Shown: positions 41,750-51,516 of the stretch, one piece after another
How positions within the stretch are numbered: the stretch's first letter is position 1
Layout: each line of letters begins with the position of its first letter
Assembly (NCBI GenBank): GCA_947184155.2
Contig: CAMXCT020004024.1
Location: 389,501 to 453,500, forward strand
DNA length: 64,000 bases
Origin: Cladocopium goreaui
Taxonomy: Eukaryota; Sar; Dinophyceae; Suessiales; Symbiodiniaceae
Direction: 5' to 3'
The notes under the pieces: model-generated
Told to the model about the DNA's origin: nothing
Seen by the model: the letters and a program-made list of their open reading frames with translations, nothing else
The model's database searches: none
Program-made: the position numbers and the translations under genes

Positions 41750-41795
41750 GTGGCCAATCTGCGCAGCTTCACCGGCCGGCCGAGCCGTGCTCGAG
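41750..41795 (+). CDS. Candidate internal exon, basic
   Basis: After AAACCATCCCAG the frame reads VANLRSFTGRPSRAR and ends CTCGAG before GCAATG (GC donor). The island is about 65% GC in AT-rich DNA. It is preceded by the TTAACC array. Gene unknown. Confidence 0.45.
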
Positions 41796-42224
41796 GCAAT
41801 GGCGTTTTAGGGGATGTATTTGTCGGAAATGATTACATTATGTGTATATATATATGTATATGTGTATATATATATGGGATACATGTTCAACAAGAATAGA
41901 ATATGGATGTCTATGGTGATTTACTAGGAGATTTCAAACCATCAACAATAGCAATCAAAGTCCATGAAAGTGTCATTGATAACCATGAATTTCACAATCA
42001 TTCACTATCGAAAACAAGGGTTTAAGGAGTTATGATCATTAAGAACCCTCAATCACCATCATTATATAGCTGATACAATGTGGGCATGTGTGGGCAACTC
42101 GGGGAAGAATTGAAATGAGAAAATGCACATTCACTGGATACACATGGGATTCAATTGGTCAACCAATGCCGTAGTTTCAACGGCTTTAGCCAGAGAAGGC
42201 TATCTTGGAACCCATTGTTCGTTC

Positions 42225-42293
42225 ATGAGACCTCTTCGTCGAACCTGCGCTGGCTGGGATGAGGTCGGGAGAATCTGCAGCAATGTCCCATAG
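42225..42293 (+). CDS. Weak candidate exon or small ORF
   Basis: ATG 42225 opens MRPLRRTCAGWDEVGRICSN followed by VP and TAG. The GC-rich part is only about 60 bases. An internal GATGAGG...CTGCAG could also be an intron. Gene unknown. Confidence 0.25.
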   Translation: MRPLRRTCAGWDEVGRICSNVP

Positions 42294-42517
42294 AATGGGG
42301 TCAAAAGCCTGCCATGGTGAACTTCCATGCCCAGAATCAGTTCATGATTTTTTGAAAACATGCATGTCTTAGTTCTTACTTTTTCGGGGGAAACACATTC
42401 ATGCACTTGAATAACACCTGACCAACAAAACCATTTTTTATTTCAAACAACTATGACTTATGTCTGTTGGTTTTTGATACCTTATCAAACTACAGGCCAT
42501 CCAAAGTCCAACATGCC

Positions 42518-42580
42518 TAGATCTGCACCAAGAGTTACCTATCCAGAGCGCCTCTGGGGTTTACTGGGTTTACTGGAAAT
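42518..42580 (+). CDS. Candidate exon
   Basis: After CAAACTACAG (42496) the plus frame reads HPKSNMPRSAPRVTYPERLW and stays open to 42650. Another phase is open as well (AIQSPTCLDLHQELP). The start is probably 42497; the end is unclear. Confidence 0.3.
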
Positions 42581-43182
42581 TGAAAGGACACTGGGAAAAA
42601 TGGAGAAATGGTTGATCTGGAAATGGTTTTCAATAACATTCAGATGGTAATTATTTCATATTATTTCTAGATGCTATTGCACTATTGAGATTCATTGAGA
42701 TATTTATTGCACTACCATATGAATACCTACCATTGAATACCTACAGTTGATAGTGATTGCCATTGGGTCATCTACATAAACCAGCCCCTTTTTTGGTATC
42801 ATTGTGGTTTGTGTATTTGGATTTAAATTAGGAAATACTTATGTTTTAAAAAAATAAAAAGTGTGGCATGGCATCAACTCATCTGATATTGAAGATCAAG
42901 ATGATGTTCCCAATGCCCCATTTTTGGATACTTATATATAGGTATTGTCACTTTCCCCAATTTAAATATGGCTGTATTGTCAGTTCCCTTACTATCAATC
43001 CACAACATGCGTTGATATCCCTATGAGAATATCCATCGTAGAGGTTCTACCCATCATTTTTGTGGTTTTAAGATGCTTTAAATCCCAATCCAAAACCGCA
43101 AGAATGGAGTACTCTCAAAATAAAACAAGCTTTCTCACATGTTCTGTGGTTTATCCCCACGTAAAACATGATTTTTTTGTAG

Positions 43183-43276
43183 GTCCCCACGGCTCCATGA
43201 CGCACGCGAGGCGGTCAGCGTCCAGGAAATGTGGTGGCGCGGCGGCTCTTTGACTCAGGCGCCATTGTGGACGCCA
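43183..43276 (+). CDS. Candidate internal exon, tryptophan-rich
   Basis: Acceptor TTTTTTTGTAG. One base, then SPRLHDAREAVSVQEMWWRG and GSLTQAPLWTPG. Ends near CGCCAG before GAGATG, possibly a GA donor; a stop follows at 43295 otherwise. Strongly GC-rich compared with both flanks. Family not recognised. Confidence 0.45.
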
Positions 43277-43287
43277 GGAGATGTTAA

Positions 43288-43450
43288 GCAACACTAATTA
43301 TGGTGGTATTAATAGGATATACCATCTGGTTATTTAGCAGTTTGCCATGGAAAATCACCATCTTTAATAGGTAAACCATCTATTTCTATGGGTCATTTCC
43401 CATGGCTATGTTAAATAACCAGATGGTAGTGGGAGATAATTAGTGTTGCT
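43288..43450. mobile_element. Nested inverted repeat around a MITE
   Basis: AGCAACACTAATTA (from 43288) is inverted at the other side as TAATTAGTGTTGCT (to 43450). Between them lies a complete MITE family 1 copy (43320-43428) with ends TACCATCTGGTTATTTA and TAAATAACCAGATGGTA. Two element layers, or one element that acquired longer ends. Confidence 0.75.
43320..43428. mobile_element. MITE family 1 copy, 109 bp
   Basis: Inverted ends TACCATCTGGTTATTTA and TAAATAACCAGATGGTA; interior words CCATGGAAAATCACCAT and AATAGGTAAACCATC shared with the 51881 and 61494 copies. Confidence 0.85.
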
Positions 43451-43616
43451 GAATATAAGTGGGGGATATAGTGGAATATTGGTGGATACCCTCGGGTAAT
43501 CAAATATTCATATTGGAATATCTCATTAATATTAATGTGGTGGGATATTCGTGGAAGATTTTGATCAGACATTAATGGGATATAATATAATGGAATATCC
43601 ATGGAATGTTGGTTGA

Positions 43617-43686
43617 TACCCTCCGGTAATCAAACATGGCTAGCTGGGATATTCCATATATTGTCATGTTTGATTACCGGAGGGTA
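43617..43686. mobile_element. MITE family 1, short copy with perfect ends
   Basis: 70 bases, 22-bp perfect terminal inverted repeats starting TACCCTCCGGTAATCAAAC, interior only 26 bases. Such long perfect ends point to recent or conserved structure. Confidence 0.85.
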
Positions 43687-43689
43687 AGC

Positions 43690-44225
43690 TGCCAGAAAGG
43701 TACGGATTTATCCAGCCAACATGGTGATGTCATCATTACGTTGTCATCAAAAATTAGCATTTATCATCCCTCCAAGTACAAAAGACTCTATGCATGATCT
43801 ATGTCAAATGAAATCATCCAAGCCTAAACAAAAATCAGGTTGGATTCAACTTGATTGATTAGGAATTGCAGCTTCAGAGATGGGCCATGAAGCAAAAAAC
43901 GGACAGTTGACCTGCAACATTTTTTGGGGAGACATCAAGAAGAATCAGGTTATTTGTCCCAGAATGGTGATTGAAGCAAAGAGATTGGGGATGTCTGCAA
44001 CAGTGGAGAATTCAATCATCCTGAAAGTTGGCAAACAATATCACCAGCAGATGGGGAATTTCGATCAGCAAATGCATAATTTTAAGAAGCAAAAGCCGGT
44101 ACGATTTAAGCTGCAACAAAATCCAATCCAGGAACGATCATCTGCAAAGTGGTTTTTGTTGGGGCTTCAAGCTCGTTCACTTCCCTTTTTGTGTCTTTGG
44201 CGTTGTACAACTGTTCATTGACTGG
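43690..44225. other. Mostly AT-rich, one 113-codon open frame
   Basis: A plus frame from 43880 to 44221 reads, in part, ICPRMVIEAKRLGMSATVEN and is Lys/Gln-rich. Base composition is the same as non-coding neighbours and there are no splice-like limits, so I do not call it a gene. Confidence 0.35.
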
Positions 44226-44340
44226 TGATCTTCGAAACGAAGACCTCCCTGACCCAGGCAGTTTCTTCGGTGTGGGCGTGCCGGAGGCGCTGGTCATTGC
44301 CCTGTTGGGTGCGGAACGCCCGGAGTCCGTCGGGACGTGA
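44226..44340 (+). CDS. Candidate exon, strand uncertain
   Basis: GC-rich island with plus frame LRNEDLPDPGSFFGVGVPEA then LVIALLGAERPESVGT and TGA at 44338. ACCCAG at 44250 could be an acceptor. The minus strand is also open (44215-44457) and reads HGLGNLYRISTDLFRNTSRP, equally protein-like. No homology recognised for either. Confidence 0.35.
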
Positions 44341-44961
44341 CGTGTTGCGAAACAGATCTGTGGAGATACGGTAGAGGTTTCCTAAGCCATGGGCGTACCC
44401 GAATTCATCCAAAAATAGACCATTTGGTATTAAAGCCCACGGTTTTGGAGATCCCAAATTTTAAGAAACTCCCATAGTTCTGAAAATAGGGAGTCTCAGA
44501 ATCATCCTGAAACTGGTCCTTTTAAGCGAGAAAAAGTGATGGGTTGTAAGAGAATAAGAAGGTGGTGTCAACAAGGTTGGTGGGGTTAAGAAAAGACCCA
44601 AGCAACCCCATGTTTGGCTGTAATGGGAATACACTAGGGGATATTTTAGGAGGATTATTGGCCATCATGGCCCAAACAGAATCAATATCGACAACATAAG
44701 GGTTGAACCACTATGAGCTCCTAACAAAGGGTTTTACCAACCAAAAATAGGGAGTCATGGGAATTTACCTGGTAATGGAAACAGCCAGCACAGCCAAGAA
44801 ATAACTTCTTGGTGGTTTCAACATACTGATCATCTGATCATAGGAGCCCAACTGGGTTGCAAATCAATGGTTAAGAAAAAAGGGTTTTTCACCCCCAGTT
44901 ATGGCCATTTCAGTGGAAAAACGATGTGCTTTTGGGGATGGCTGATGATTGCTCTACTAAC

Positions 44962-45080
44962 AGAAACCGCACACACCCCGTGCTTTGCCCGGACTGCAAC
45001 ATTGAGGATGTCATGTTGTCGAACATGAGAGGAAAAATTGCAGAACATGATAGGAGAGATTGCAGAAAATATTGCATATG
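44962..45080 (+). CDS. Candidate exon, cysteine-rich
   Basis: After CTCTACTAACAG the plus frame reads NRTHPVLCPDCNIEDVMLSN and continues MRGKIAEHDRRDCRKYC. GCAGAACATGATAGGAGAGA and neighbouring GCAGAAAATATTGC words suggest a small internal duplication. C-P-D-C hints at a metal-binding knuckle, but no family is recognised. Confidence 0.35.
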
Positions 45081-45182
45081 TGCAGCGTTTTCTGGTTTAG
45101 GATTCCAAGCTTTCAGGGTTTCGGGGTTTTAGGTTTTACAGTTTGAGGGTTCAGGGTCTAGGGTTTGCCGTCTAAAAAATCT

Positions 45183-45420
45183 CAAAACACTGGCCCTGCG
45201 TAGGTGTTTGAGCATGTTAAAGGACAATGCGGACTGAACACCCTTTGAACCTTCCGGGCAAACCATAGGGTCTTGCCGTAACATTTCGACCGTATAGGAA
45301 AACTCTTCGGTTTCACCCAAGATGTCCTCTCTGAATGATGGTCGATCTGAAACGCATCGTAACGATCCGATGGTGTACAACATATCTCAGGGAGAAAGAC
45401 CAACCACTCAAAATTGACGC
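45183..45420 (-). CDS. Coding-like block on the minus strand
   Basis: All three minus frames are nearly open. The best reads RYDAFQIDHHSERTSWVKPK and KCYGKTLWFARKVQRVFSPH. The block contains the 28-bp word shared with 15802-15829. It may be a fragment of a dispersed coding element. No gene can be named. Confidence 0.3.
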
Positions 45421-45884
45421 GGCCCTTTTCAACCCAGATGGGGTCAAAACCTTTGATTGTCCTCTATATACACACCTGTCTAATTGATGATATTCTGTGA
45501 GTTTTTTCACATGCATGAGAACCCTGCCTTGAAAACAGACAAGACGGACTTTGGCTCTGAGATGGAGATGATGGTGGCAAAAGAGCCCTTTATCGTTACC
45601 CTCAATATCATATGCCTAGAGGTACAAAAAGCCTTTCTTCACTTGAATCTCCACTGAGATTGCAGTGGCAGAAATTGCGTGTCGCAGGGCGAGTGGTCAC
45701 TGCTGGATGTTGTGTCTTAAGATGCAAATCGGTGGCGAGCCGTTGAAAGCATTGCAAAGAGCTAGCTAAAACCTGGATATCACTTAGATTAGGAATAGAC
45801 TAATCATACCACATGACGGAGATAAACCCCGTTGTTTCCAAAAAAGCAATATGTCCCATGTCTCCCCTTGACGGTTGTACATAT

Positions 45885-46020
45885 TATACATTTATAGTAT
45901 TATAGTTTATACATCTACAGTATTATACATCCAACTATAGATATATATTGTATACATATTATATAGATACATTAACACTATAGTGCATATTATATATCTA
46001 TAGTATAATACATATATATA
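45885..46020. repeat. TATAGTATTATA microsatellite-like tract
   Basis: Repeats of TATAGTATTATACAT and TATTATATA directly before the exon at 46027. Confidence 0.7.
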
Positions 46021-46026
46021 TACATA

Positions 46027-46128
46027 CAACTGGACCACTTGGACATGGTGTATCACCGCCTCAAGTTCCGCCGGTACCCAGGTTGGTTCTTGCTGGGGCC
46101 TGAGGAGCTCTACAAAATCTCCAAACAG
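46027..46128 (+). CDS. Gene C, exon 1 seen
   Basis: GC-rich island reading LDHLDMVYHRLKFRRYPGWF then LLGPEELYKISKQ, ending CAAACAG before GTGGGC (GT donor, phase 0). No AG acceptor lies in the 30 bases upstream; the TA tract runs into the exon, so the true start may be further left or use an unusual signal. The minus strand is also open. Function unknown; aromatic and charged composition. Confidence 0.5.
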
Positions 46129-46673
46129 GTGGGCGTAAAAAAAAACGTGAAGGGCTGAAGTGAAGGGAATAATCATAGTATAGTGCTATCTATTAATAGT
46201 ATAATGGCATGATGGTATTTAATGGATTACTATGATGATTTGAATGTTCTCATTATGGAATAACAAGTAATCCATGAGAAATTCATCTATACAAGTGATA
46301 TTCCGTTATCCACACAAAATATAGCGAGGACAAACGAGGCAACGAGGCAGGTTGCAGGAATTAACGAGGTCAACCCTTAATTTGGTTCTCAGAATCAGCC
46401 AACCTTGACGAGGTAGCCTTGTATGTTTGGACTTGGCGAGAAAAACTTTGGGGGCTCCACAAAGTTTTATTTTGCATCAGGATAGGTCGGGCTGCAGGTG
46501 AGGAAGGAAAGAAACTTATCAATGTGAAAAAGTTATTTCAACACATTCCAGTCTGGCAGCCTTGAAGCGAGAGGTATGATAGAGATACAATGTTACTACA
46601 ATGGGATGCTAATGGAAGGCCAATGGAAGGTTAATGATGTTCTTAATGATGATTGAAGAGATATACATGGATT

Positions 46674-46792
46674 TACCCTCCGGCAATCACTTCCATGGCA
46701 GTGGAAATCCCTCATTGATAAAGATTTTCCCAGCTATAAACCTCCATTTAGCTCGGGGATTGCCAATTGCCATATTTGATTGCCAAAGGGTA
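46674..46792. mobile_element. MITE family 1 copy, 119 bp
   Basis: Left TACCCTCCGGCAATCAC, right GATTGCCAAAGGGTA, interior AGATTTTCCCAGCTA. Lies between gene C exons. Confidence 0.75.
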
Positions 46793-47440
46793 GTTGTTTT
46801 TGTTTTCCATGTTGTATTTTTTGCATGTTCTAGTTCTACATTTGGATGTAGATGTAGATAGCTAGGTTGGCAGATACATCAATGGACCGATCTTTTGATT
46901 ACAACCCAGTTGGACCTGAAATGTGTTATGTTGAATGTTCCATGATGATTCAATACCCGCATTGAAGGATTCCCGAAACGTTGATCATCGAAAGGTGGCG
47001 CGCCTAAAAAAAATCACGCATTGTTTTGTTTGTTGTTGATTGAAACCAAGGGACACACACACACACATATTATAGGTTTCTGAATGGTTTGATTTGTAGT
47101 TGTTTCGGGAAAATACTTCCCGGCAATCACAAGAAGGTGCGTTAATCAGCTGGGATAGTTTGTTACCTCGGATCAGCCGGTGTATCATTGTTGTTTAACA
47201 ATGTTTAACATCCGTTTTTTATTGAGGCCAGGTTTTGGTTGACCTTCTCTTGAGCGGTGGTGTACCCGCGAAATCTTTTGAAAAAAATACAGCAACGAGC
47301 ACTTATCGAGGAGATGGCCTCTTTCTGCCATTTAAATCAGTTAAATCTTCACATTTTTTGGTTGGTGAGGATCTCAATTTGAAATGTTTACCATGTGAAA
47401 TCCCCATATTTTGCTCGTTGAAAAATTGCTAAAGCCTCAG

Positions 47441-47482
47441 GTGGGAGGCTGGTTGGGCGAGCTGCGAACCTACATTGGGCAG
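47441..47482 (+). CDS. Gene C, exon 2
   Basis: Acceptor CTAAAGCCTCAG, exactly 14 codons VGGWLGELRTYIGQ, then GCCGTG (GC donor). Phase 0 on both sides, compatible with the 46128 donor. Function unknown. Confidence 0.5.
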
Positions 47483-47551
47483 GCCGTGGCTGGAAGAATC
47501 CCCAAATGTTCATGGTTGAATTTGGTGATTGAATGGTTGATCATTAGGATT

Positions 47552-47655
47552 TACCCTCTGGTAATTTAACATAGCTATTGAAAATGGCCAGTTATAGTGG
47601 ATTTTCCCATTAAAAATGGTGATTTTCCATAGTTATGTTAGTTTACCAGAGGGTA
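47552..47655. mobile_element. MITE family 1 copy, 104 bp
   Basis: TACCCTCTGGTAATTTAAC left end, GTTTACCAGAGGGTA right end, interior TAGTGGATTTTCCC and AAAAATGGTGATTTTCC. Flanked by GGATT and AATCC, which extend the palindrome. Confidence 0.9.
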
Positions 47656-47701
47656 ATCCCGTTGAAATCCCAATTGATGGTGATTCAATTTCAATATTTC
47701 A

Positions 47702-47823
47702 ATGGGATTTAAGCAATGTTCATGCTGATTTATTGGGATTTCATGATGATCTCATGGGGGTATACCATGATATACCCCCGGTAATGTGGCGGGCCGCTGA
47801 GAACTTCCCGAACTACATGGAGG
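47702..47823 (+). CDS. Gene C, possible exon 3
   Basis: The frame is open across this block and ends ACATGGAG before GTTTAG (GT donor). The last part, MWRAAENFPNYME, lies in a GC-rich island (47785-47823). The upstream part includes a perfect GGGGGTATA/TATACCCCC palindrome (47756-47779), and no clear acceptor is seen, so the exon start is uncertain. Confidence 0.35.
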
Positions 47824-47929
47824 TTTAGTCCGCTGGGAAAATCAACGAGCTAAATGGTGGATTTTCCCCACATCTTTCTGTGGGGTTCTATCCCGCTCCG
47901 CCTCCTCCTCTGCACACAACATTGTCACA

Positions 47930-48235
47930 CACCATCGACCTGCGTTCTGCGTGGCAGGTGTGGCACTTGCGTGGCAGGTGTAGCACTTGCGTGGCAGGCG
48001 TGGCACTTGCTCACATCCACCTGCGTTTGGCGTGGCAGGCGTGGCACTTCTGGCACTGGGCTGGGTCTGGTGGCGCGCCTGGGCGCCGTTAGTCGCCCGG
48101 GGCACCGCGGCACTTTGCGTGGCAGGCGTGGCACTTGGTGACATCGACGTTCCATTTGCGTGGCAGGTGTGGCACTTGGGCGCATCCACCTTGTTTTCGC
48201 GTGGCAGGCATGGCACTCATGGCACTGTGCTCAGC
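47930..48235. repeat. GTGGCAGGYGTGGCACTTG dispersed repeat cluster
   Basis: GCGTGGCAGG(C/T)GTGGCACTT recurs about eight times with different spacers. It is the reverse complement of the AAGTGCCACGCCTGCCACGC repeats at 54880-55310 and shares the GCCACGC core of the 56545-57800 array. Open frames reading AWQ/RGR/CHACHAK are by-products. Confidence 0.88.
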
Positions 48236-48239
48236 ACTT

Positions 48240-48345
48240 TCACGCACGACATTGTCACACACCACTCCTTCACATGCAATTCTTTCACACACCACTGTTT
48301 CACAAAAAACTCTTTCACAAAACACTCGTCTTTCACACACTAGAC
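48240..48345. repeat. TTTCACACACCACT repeats
   Basis: Units TCTTTCACACACCACTG; the complement of the GTGTGTGAAAGATGGTG arrays at 54480-54640 and 58520-58860. Confidence 0.8.
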
Positions 48346-48590
48346 AAGAAATGGATCATTGAAGTGATCCGATGGGAACTGAATCCCCTCACATGCAATT
48401 GGATTAGAAAAACGGAAAACACATGGCAGGTACGTCATTCTGGCATCCCAAAATAATTTCACACTTCTGAACAGGCGTCTTCGTTGGCCTGAGTCCTGTT
48501 GAGAAGCCTCAGGCCCCCTGCATCTATGGGCGATGTCAAAAGGTAGAAGGTTTACATCTGTTCAGATGTTACACACACACACCCACCCGG
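48345..48590 (+). repeat. 245-bp direct repeat, copy A
   Basis: From CTAGACAAGAAATGGATCAT to ACATCTGTTCAGATGTTACAC, nearly identical to 49286-49535. Contains the open segment DKKWIIEVIRWELNPLTCNW and, after a frame change caused by a 1-base length difference, VFVGLSPVEKPQAPCIYGRC. In copy A the first segment ends at TAA (about 48457). Confidence 0.88.
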
Positions 48591-49285
48591 CCGGAGCCGG
48601 GTCAACCCTGAAAGGCAAGAGGAAGAGAACAAGCGGACACAAACGACGGGCAGAAGGCCAAGAACAGTGCAGGGAGGGAAGGGAACAAACGGACTTCCAG
48701 AACCAATCTACACGGCGAAACAGACCTAACCAGCACAGGGCACACACCTAAACCCCACGACACATTACAGAGGGGCACGGGGGAGAAATTAGGGACCGAA
48801 TGGGGGACTAGTTGGTGACGAAAGGGGAAACAACAAGTTATTCCCAAAACGGGACCGTTGTCGATCAAGCCACATGGGCACAAACGGCTGTTCAAGTTCA
48901 ACCGAATTAGATGCACAAAGTGTTTGACCTCACCAGACAACCACCAAAAGAAAAAGAACCACACCTGGAAAGCATGAACCTGCCTGAGAAATCCTATGTG
49001 CTGCATGTTGCATCCAACTCTTGGGCAGCACTGAAAAACGGTTTCTGGTTGTTCGGCACGGCTTCAAGCAAGAGGAGATGCAGGCTCCAAAGATTCTTAA
49101 AAGGACAGCAGGAGCGGCGAGAGGTCACAAAAAAGGTGAAAAACAGCAATGCCGATTGTTGCACTTTACGTAAACGAATTACTTAGCTAAAATTTGTGAA
49201 TTCAGAAGTCAGGTCAGTCCACATTCACCTTAAACAAGGTTCCCTCAATTGGGTCCATGGCACCATGTCAGGGACACCATGGAGA
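48591..49285. other. Core between the 245-bp direct repeats
   Basis: About 695 bases, GC about 50%, found once. A plus frame (48911-49186) reads FDLTRQPPKEKEPHLESMNL then SKRRCRLQRFLKGQQERREV, and the minus strand is open for 134 codons (48602-49006). I recognise neither a reverse transcriptase nor an integrase. With its flanking repeats it resembles a terminal-repeat miniature element or one duplication unit. Confidence 0.5.
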
Positions 49286-49722
49286 TCACACTAGACAAGA
49301 AATGGATCATTGAAGTGATCCGATGGGAACTGAATCCCCTCACATGCAACTGGATTAGAAAAACGGAAAACAGATGGCAGGTACGTCACTCTGGCGCCCC
49401 AGAAAAAAAATCACACTTCTCAACAGGCGTCTTCGTTGGCCTGAGTCCTGTTGAGAAGCCTCAGGCCCCCTGCATCTATGGGCGATGTCAAAAGGTAGAA
49501 GTTTTACATCTGTTCAGATGTTACACACACACACAACCAACTCTTTCATATGTACAACTTTGGCACACCGAACTCTTTCACACACACCTCCTTTGTCTTT
49601 CTTTCCTTCCTCGTCCTGTTTCAACTTCTGCTTCTAATTATTGGAAGAAGTCGACTTGTGGGTTTATCCGGTCATTTACCACATTTGATTACCAGAGGGC
49701 ATCCAGAGTATTCATTGGTTAA
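49286..49722 (+). CDS. 245-bp direct repeat, copy B, with a 157-codon open frame
   Basis: Copy B (49286-49535) has no stop: the frame from 49249 runs through DKKWIIEVIRWELNPLTCNW, VFVGLSPVEKPQAPCIYGRC and on to a TAG at 49723. The conserved part is the 83 codons shared with copy A. After it the frame enters TTCACACA and TCTTTCCTTCC repeats. Whether the shared segment is translated is unknown; one-base differences break it in copy A. Confidence 0.4.
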
Positions 49723-50039
49723 AGACCTAATGTTTGATCCTTGATGAAAACACAATATTGTTTTGCTATTCTGAGGTAGTTTTCCTCTGAAGAATCGTTT
49801 ATCATCATTTTCCAGCTAAAAAGGGGCGCAGTTTGCGGGTCTTCCCCATTTTCAAACACGCCCAATTGGGTCCCTTCAACCCCTGCTTCCACCATAGTTT
49901 TCCTAGAGGCTTCGACCACATCATGGTCATCCTATGTCAACTTTAAGATCTACGGGTTGGATCTGTGATCATTGGATGAAATTCATGAAACTCATGAAAC
50001 CCATAAACCCACCATGTGGCGTCGGTTCTTTGCCTCGAG

Positions 50040-50093
50040 GCTGCTCGACAGTATGAATCCGCTTTGGATGATAAGAGCACGTGGGGACGCCAA
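50040..50093 (+). CDS. Candidate internal exon
   Basis: After TTCTTTGCCTCGAG, exactly 18 codons AARQYESALDDKSTWGRQ, then GTTTGG (GT donor). The frame is open upstream to 50007 and downstream to a TGA at 50125. Helical, charged sequence; family not recognised. Confidence 0.45.
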
Positions 50094-50584
50094 GTTTGGA
50101 TGGCTGGTGATGGTGATGGCATAGTTTGAGGCCCACTCAAATGGTGAGTTCCTTTAAGGAATTTACGATTTGATGATATTTGATGTACCAAAATGAGGAT
50201 TTGACCAAGAAAAATTGTGATTTTATGTGTATATTATATATATATATCATCAGCCAAAATGCCATAAATCACCTGCAAAATTTGTGAGTTTTGTCGAACG
50301 TGGGAGCTGGGAGTTCAACCGAGATACCTTCAACCAAAGGCAGTTCGGAGATCAGCCTTGAGATTGATTTTTTTCGTGTGAAACGAGGACGTGGGGATGG
50401 GTCAAAAGTGCCAGGTCGCCAATTTTGAGCTACACATAGGTCAGAGTTTTTGCACCTGTGCAAGTGGAGGGAAGTATGTGGAGGCGTCCTAAAATGAGAG
50501 GATACCTATGGGTACCCTAAATCATCTAAAAGTTCGACCCGTTTGGTATATGTACGTCATCGTTTTGGGGATCCCCATTTCAAG

Positions 50585-50823
50585 AAATCCCGCCTGGCAC
50601 CGGCGCTGCTGCAACGACGGCGCCGCCATCGAAAGACTTGCTGGCGCAGATCTCTGACCTCACGAAGCGAAGAGCAGACCTGAACAAAGAAAAGAAGGTC
50701 CCCAGCAAGAGCCTGAAAATTAAGCAGAAGATTCTCCAGCGACTGAAGAAGACCTTGAAAAAGTTCGATGATGAAAGTTTGGCTGGGTTACTGTCGCTTG
50801 GCATTGCAATGAGACAGCCTTAG
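50585..50823 (+). CDS. Terminal exon of a coiled-coil protein
   Basis: From CCATTTCAAG the frame is open for about 79 codons to TAG at 50821-50823. A Gly/Ala/Thr/Pro-rich lead (GTGAAATTAPPSKDL) is followed by a strongly basic helical stretch AQISDLTKRRADLNKEKKVP, SLKIKQKILQRLKKTLKKF, and an end LAGLLSLGIAMRQP. Heptad-like spacing of hydrophobic residues suggests a coiled coil. This is the longest exon in the window with clear coding composition. A short coiled-coil tail of this kind is not diagnostic of function. Confidence 0.65.
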
Positions 50824-51332
50824 AGTTGGAACTGTTTTTCTCAGCTTTGCCGCGGAGCTGCGACAACCAGGGTTTTGGGAGATTCTTTGAGGCGCAACAT
50901 CCCAGTTCTTTGCATTGGGTGACTAGGCGAACTATCACATGTTTGACCAATTTCACCATCTGGATCTTTGGAAAAAATATTTTGCTGTTGGCTAAATGTT
51001 CCATGGTAGCATCAAGTCGGGGGCCGGGGTCGGGAGATAAAGAAGACACCCCATAGCTGAGATGTTTTGGACTAGAACCACAGATGTCGGTGCTCAAGTC
51101 CCACCAGAATATTTGATATGGGATCCTCCACAAATATTACTTAAACTTGTGTAGAAAATATGTGCATGGCAGGTGGTTTCACTTCTTCATGTTCCCATCT
51201 TTTCCATCTTTCCAATATGCTTCCATTTTCCAAGATACCAAGATACTCGTACATTCCCCATATGTTTTTCCATATGTTTCCATGTGTCCCATAGGATTTT
51301 CTTCCATCCATTGGGATGAGAACTCAGCTTAG
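50824..51332. other. Intergenic or intronic stretch
   Basis: No exon with good limits. Directly after the stop of the coiled-coil exon the sequence remains moderately GC-rich for about 80 bases (possible 3' UTR), then falls to AT-rich. Confidence 0.45.
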
Positions 51333-51388
51333 GAGACAGGCCATTGAGGGCTTACGCCAGCAGGGACACCCAGAACGGGGGAATCCAG
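51333..51388 (+). CDS. Candidate internal exon
   Basis: After CTCAGCTTAG one base, then RQAIEGLRQQGHPERGNP, ending ATCCAG before GCGTTC (GC donor, phase 1). Family not recognised; may belong to the same gene as 51770-54208. Confidence 0.45.
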
Positions 51389-51516
51389 GCGTTCGCTGGG
51401 AAAATCATGCCGAAAAAACGATGGAAAAAAGATCGGAACATCTCTAGAACTGATGGTTTACAATGTCAATTGGGATCATCCAACTCAATGGGGAATTGTC
51501 CAGCCTTTGATTAGCA

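Noticed and set aside
48602..49006. 134-codon minus-strand frame in the core of the direct-repeat element
   Set aside because: No motif of retroelement proteins is visible and the plus strand is also open; kept only as part of the element description.
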